Positions 56,178 through 58,876 of a stretch of 58,876 nucleotides of DNA are shown here, one piece after another (the stretch's first letter is position 1; every line of letters starts with the position of its first letter). The notes under the pieces were generated by a model. The model was given only the letters and a program-made list of their open reading frames with translations, did not search any database and was not told the DNA's origin. The position numbers and the translations under genes were made by a program. The stretch is from JBCFBK01 sp038562555 (GTDB taxonomy: Bacteria; Bacteroidota; Bacteroidia; Bacteroidales; Prolixibacteraceae): the NCBI GenBank assembly GCA_038562555.1, contig JBCFBK010000037.1, positions 1 to 58,876 on the forward strand, in the 5' to 3' direction.

Positions 56178-56269
56178 TGACGCAAAGATAAAGAAAATTA
56201 GTAGTGAGTAGTAGCAAGTAACGGCCGTCAAACAAAACCGGCTTGTCGATTGTCTTTAAAAGAAAAACG

Positions 56270-56725
56270 ATGATGCGGATTATCGGAATGATCGTATTAT
56301 GGGCTGTATGCCTGACGACAGTTGCCCAGGAAAAACAAAAAACGACGAAGATGAATGATCATAAACTGACAGAATTTGAACGGTATGTGATCCTGGAAAA
56401 GGGAACAGAGCCACCGTTCTCCGGAAAATATGAGGACTTTCATGAAGACGGAACTTATATCTGCAAGCGATGCGGAAGTCCGCTTTACCGCTCGTCCGAC
56501 AAGTTCGACGCGGGCTGCGGCTGGCCCAGCTTTGACGATGAAATTAAAGGTGCTGTGAAAAAAACGGTTGATGCCGACGGGCGGAGAACAGAGATTACCT
56601 GCAACAAATGCGGAGCTCACCTGGGTCATGTTTTTTTAGGCGAAGGGTTTACTAAGAAAAATACCCGTCACTGTGTTAACTCCGTATCTATGGAATTTAT
56701 CCCGGCGAAAAAAAAGGATGAATAG
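56270..56725 (+). CDS. msrB: exported peptide-methionine (R)-S-oxide reductase
   Basis: A 151-residue enzyme reducing methionine-R-sulfoxide in proteins. The zinc-binding Cys pairs are YICKRCGSPLY and ITCNKCGAHLGHVF; the catalytic Cys lies in RHCVNSVSMEF; FDAGCGWPSF is the usual core. The start is the ATG pair at 56270 giving an N-terminal signal peptide (MMRIIGMIVLWAV), so the enzyme is probably periplasmic; a TTG at 56243 is rejected. It is divergent from the hemolysin III gene. Confidence 0.93.
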   Translation: MMRIIGMIVLWAVCLTTVAQEKQKTTKMNDHKLTEFERYVILEKGTEPPFSGKYEDFHEDGTYICKRCGSPLYRSSDKFDAGCGWPSFDDEIKGAVKKTVDADGRRTEITCNKCGAHLGHVFLGEGFTKKNTRHCVNSVSMEFIPAKKKDE

Positions 56726-56749
56726 CAATTGGTTTGCGTAATACACCTT

Positions 56750-57127
56750 TCAACGAAGGGAGGTGATCCGGCTGAATTGTCGGTTCACGAAACTTCGTAT
56801 GGTATCCAGATTCCCGGAAACAAGGCCCGCTATCCCAAACTGTAAAATCATCCGGATAGTCTTCATCATTGAATTCTTTTCCGGCCTTCGGTCCATCTTA
56901 CGGGTAATATAACCGGATACCAATGAGACGAAGGTTCCAAGAAGGCCCGTTTTTACTTCCGGCGAATCTAAAAGTCCCCGCACCGTACTCCTGATCAGAT
57001 TAACAGGTTTTAGCTGTTCATAGCCAATCAGAAACTGCTCCTTCAGTATTCTTCCTTCCTCAGCCTGCTTTATTTCCAGCAGACGAATAGTTTCCCGCAG
57101 TGAATTGACTGCATTCTTTTTTTCCAT
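56750..57127 (-). CDS. small conserved hypothetical protein of the holin-like cassette
   Basis: A 125-residue protein starting at the ATG at 57127 (MEKKNAVNSL). The N-terminal half is a charged helix (RETIRLLEIKQAEEGRILKEQF) and the C-terminal half has two hydrophobic helices with glycine-rich stretches (LLGTFVSLVSGY, LQFGIAGLVSGNL), so it is a membrane-associated protein. It is co-oriented with and 21 bp after the holin-like gene. No function recognised. Confidence 0.7.
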   Translation of the reverse strand: MEKKNAVNSLRETIRLLEIKQAEEGRILKEQFLIGYEQLKPVNLIRSTVRGLLDSPEVKTGLLGTFVSLVSGYITRKMDRRPEKNSMMKTIRMILQFGIAGLVSGNLDTIRSFVNRQFSRITSLR

Positions 57128-57148
57128 ACGTCTTTTCAATTTCCCTGG

Positions 57149-57490
57149 TTAATCGAGTATCCCTTTTACAATTGAGTTATTCACCGGCCGCTTAACAAAT
57201 TGCTTACGGAAAAGCGCGAACAAAAGAGTCAAAACTGCATAAAAACCGGCAACAACAAAAAAACCATAGTATGATTCTCCCAACTGATATCCGATCCACA
57301 GGGCAAGCCCGATGTTCAGCATGAGAAAAAATAAGGCGGCAAATACGAATACCACGATCCATGAAACCAGGCTCGACGCGACATCAGCCGATTTATCAAG
57401 CGTTTTTAATTTTAGTAATTCAATGGTTGTTTTACCGTATTGTTCACTCTTTTCAATCAGCGATTCAATCATGCCTTCACGTTCGCCCAT
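57149..57490 (-). CDS. phage-holin-III-superfamily-like membrane protein
   Basis: A 113-residue protein with an amphipathic N-terminal helix and two hydrophobic segments (about 40-68 and 72-95, joined by LGESYYG). It fits the Bacteroidota holin-like proteins found next to YtxH genes, which act in envelope stress rather than phage lysis; no phage genes lie nearby. The role is unknown. A second possible start is the ATG seven residues in. Confidence 0.75.
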   Translation of the reverse strand: MGEREGMIESLIEKSEQYGKTTIELLKLKTLDKSADVASSLVSWIVVFVFAALFFLMLNIGLALWIGYQLGESYYGFFVVAGFYAVLTLLFALFRKQFVKRPVNNSIVKGILD

Positions 57491-57543
57491 GGTCTGTGTA
57501 TCTAGAGGTATTTTTTTAAGAAAGTTAGTTCAGGTAAAAATCT

Positions 57544-57571
57544 GCATGTTACCGGCAAACCGGTAACATGC
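57544..57571 (-). terminator. rho-independent terminator of the YtxH gene
   Basis: A perfect 12-bp stem GCATGTTACCGG (57544-57555) / CCGGTAACATGC (57560-57571) with the 4-nt loop CAAA. On the minus strand it lies 6 bp after the YtxH stop and is followed closely by ATTTTTA, a clear intrinsic terminator. The downstream holin-like gene is therefore largely separate from the YtxH transcript. Confidence 0.9.
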
Positions 57572-57577
57572 AAAGTC

Positions 57578-57841
57578 TTAAATCTGCGTTTTTACGTCTG
57601 CCACTTTTCCCTTGGCATCGGCTGCCACTTTTTCCGCTTTTTCCTTAGTGGCATCCATTTTCTCTGTCAAATCATCGAGAAGATCATTGAATTTTCGCTG
57701 TATACCATCCACATAATCTTCACCTTTTTCAACAATTTTTCTCCGCGTTTCAATCCCTTTGTCGGGAGCAAATAGAATACCTATCAACGCACCGGCAGCA
57801 ACGCCTGCCAAAACTCCTAATAATACTTTTCCTGAACTCAT
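57578..57841 (-). CDS. YtxH-domain stress-related protein
   Basis: An 87-residue protein with one N-terminal hydrophobic helix rich in Gly/Ala (VLLGVLAGVAAGALIGILFAPDKG) followed by a charged, coiled-coil-like tail. This is the YtxH family layout, often induced by general stress in Gram-positives and common in Bacteroidota. It ends in a strong terminator. Confidence 0.9.
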   Translation of the reverse strand: MSSGKVLLGVLAGVAAGALIGILFAPDKGIETRRKIVEKGEDYVDGIQRKFNDLLDDLTEKMDATKEKAEKVAADAKGKVADVKTQI

Positions 57842-58131
57842 AATGCTAAATTTTAATTGTTTATGACTGACTTTTGCCTTTTAAAGCAACAAAAATTGTT
57901 CCGGTAACGAAACAACGCCCAGCGCAGAACATGGTACGCACCGATGGTTATTTCATATGGCCAAACTGTTTAGCCATATAAATTGAACCAAAATATGCGG
58001 ACACTTATTGTGTTGAACCGCCCATTTTGACGGATACTTTTACTAAAATTAGTAAAATCAGGCCGGATAAGCAAATGAAATTGACAAGATTCTGCAAACA
58101 TCAACAGAGCGGTGCATACATGCTGATCATT
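57842..58131. other. 290-bp intergenic region with two palindromes
   Basis: No gene found. It holds an imperfect 25-bp palindrome at 57955-57979 (ATATGGC...GCCATAT, inner AAAC/GTTT) and a 20-bp palindrome at 58038-58057 (TTTTACTAA / TTAGTAAAA). These lie upstream of the YtxH gene and after the dihydrouridine synthase stop. They may be operators or terminators; neither has a decisive T-run. Confidence 0.5.
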
Positions 58132-58773
58132 TCATTCAAATTGAAGTTGAGCTATACGATATACTTCTTCATAAGAGCGGGCGTTCATTAAATCGGCCCG
58201 AATTTGGGATGCGCCTGCGAAACCATGCGTGTAAACCTTGTAAAACCGCTTTAGCACGTTGAAATTCTTTAAGCGGCCCCAATTTCGTTCAAACAACCGG
58301 GTATGGAGTATCAGTTGACGGAGTTTCTCCTCTTTCGACGGATGGTGGAGCTCAGAATTGAAAAACCACGGATCGTAAAAAATACCACGCCCGATCATCA
58401 CCCCATCGAGTTGGTAAGCCCGGGAATACTCCAATGCCTGCGCATAAGACAAGACATCCCCATTGCCCAGAATCGGTATTTCAGGATTCAGTTCATCGCG
58501 GATACGCGCAGCCTTTGCAATTTCATTCCAGTCGGCCACTCCTTCCGACTGTTGTTTTTGCGTTCTTCCGTGAAGTGTAATGGCCGCAGGGCCGGCTTCG
58601 ATGAGTTGCGAAATCCAGCGTTCCGTGTCATGCTTCCGGATACCGGTTCTGGTTTTTACAGAAACCGGAAGATGAGTTCCGGCACGAGTAGCCAGCACAA
58701 TTTCCTGTGCAAGTCCGGGCTGATCGATCAGGGCACTGCATGATCCCTGTTTAACTAGTGCCTCTAAGAAAAC
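58132..58773 (-). pseudogene. tRNA-dihydrouridine synthase, 5' end missing at an AT-rich junction
   Basis: The surviving 213 codons encode the catalytic and helical half of a Dus enzyme, which reduces uridine in tRNA loops using FMN. LPVSVKTRTGI, ITLHGRTQKQQSEG, ILGNGDV and VMIGRGIFYDPW are family landmarks of the TIM barrel. The frame opens after a TAG (58774-58776); upstream of it all three frames encode nothing Dus-like, and the conserved G-C-P active-site Cys region and N-terminus are absent. ALVKQGSCSALI, just inside, still looks like Dus. So about 100 residues are gone from this contiguous sequence, either through an insertion or because of a window/assembly edge. Confidence 0.8.
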
Positions 58774-58776
58774 CTA

Positions 58777-58876
58777 CAAATAACAGCTGTTCAACATGTT
58801 ATTGTTGAAAACTTTCTTGAATCTTTTGGTCTTTTTGTTTGAATATATTGTTCAAATAACAGATCTTCAACCTGTT
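58777..58876. repeat. AT-rich segment with two 24-bp repeats at 76-bp spacing
   Basis: Two copies of a 24-bp element starting CAAATAACAG and ending TGTT lie at 58777-58800 and 58853-58876, matching at about 20 of 24 positions. The copies contain inverted repeats (AACAGCTGTT; TTCAACA with TGTTGAA). The second copy is cut by the window edge, so repeat length and copy number cannot be known. The first starts directly at the dus break. Confidence 0.55.

Noticed and set aside
56243..56269. TTG start extending MsrB by nine codons
   Set aside because: The extension would bury the signal peptide behind a charged segment; the ATG pair at 56270 gives a normal signal peptide.
57149..57490. Prophage holin
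   Set aside because: No phage structural, lysin or integrase gene lies nearby; such holin-like proteins commonly accompany YtxH genes in Bacteroidota chromosomes.
58777..58876. CRISPR array at the right edge
   Set aside because: Only two partial, non-identical copies can be seen, no cas gene is in the window, and the element abuts a broken gene; kept only as a possibility under findings.
1..58876. tRNA or rRNA genes and classical defence systems
   Set aside because: No gap contains a cloverleaf-like sequence with a T-loop motif, and no restriction, toxin-antitoxin, retron or Cas gene was recognised.

Overview
The window reads as a chromosomal segment of a Bacteroidota bacterium, most likely a polysaccharide-degrading member of the Bacteroidales/Marinilabiliales type (lineage is inferred from gene content only). 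The evidence is three SusC/SusD pairs, two ECF sigma/FecR anti-sigma pairs, five exported Cys-type sulfatases, a malic enzyme-phosphotransacetylase fusion and a Bacteroidota-style citrate synthase. No rRNA, tRNA, convincing CRISPR array or transposase gene was found.

Positions 1-31699 are all on the minus strand and form a large polysaccharide-utilisation region. Reading in the direction of transcription (right to left) it contains: a GH2 enzyme; an ECF sigma factor and FecR anti-sigma factor; a SusC with an STN signalling domain and its SusD; a right-handed beta-helix protein; two sulfatases; GH97; a basic-secretory-protein metallopeptidase; a second GH2 of the exo-glucosaminidase (Ser-Asp motif) type; an MFS sugar transporter coupled to a DegT-type aminotransferase; a neutral-ceramidase-like protein; an alpha/beta esterase; and a second import module (PKD lipoprotein, SusC without STN, SusD cut by the window edge).

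Positions 31995-34292 hold maeB on the plus strand, ending in a clear hairpin terminator. Positions 34392-47525 are minus again and form another sulfatase locus: ECF sigma, FecR, STN-SusC, SusD, GDPD-family phosphodiesterase and three sulfatases, one with C-terminal HEAT repeats. A degraded gene remnant lies between the last two sulfatases. Together the two loci should sense, import and desulfate a sulfated glycan, perhaps one containing hexosamine and alpha-linked sugars; the substrate is inference. No formylglycine-generating enzyme is in the window, so the sulfatases must be matured by a gene elsewhere.

A 17-bp-stem hairpin at 47583-47621 marks the border with a different region. After a PHP-domain phosphodiesterase comes the most unusual cassette: a lysine 2,3-aminomutase, two overlapping divergent ATP-grasp (D-Ala-D-Ala ligase-like) enzymes and a GNAT acetyltransferase (48962-52804). 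I interpret it as a candidate pathway for a beta-lysine-containing small peptide or amide. Beyond it are housekeeping genes: citrate synthase, a CBM9-like protein, a hemolysin III family membrane protein, an exported MsrB and a YtxH/holin-like envelope cassette.

At the right edge a tRNA-dihydrouridine synthase gene loses its 5' half at about 58773, where AT-rich sequence with a 24-bp repeat at 76-bp spacing begins. This is either an insertion or a repeat-caused assembly edge.
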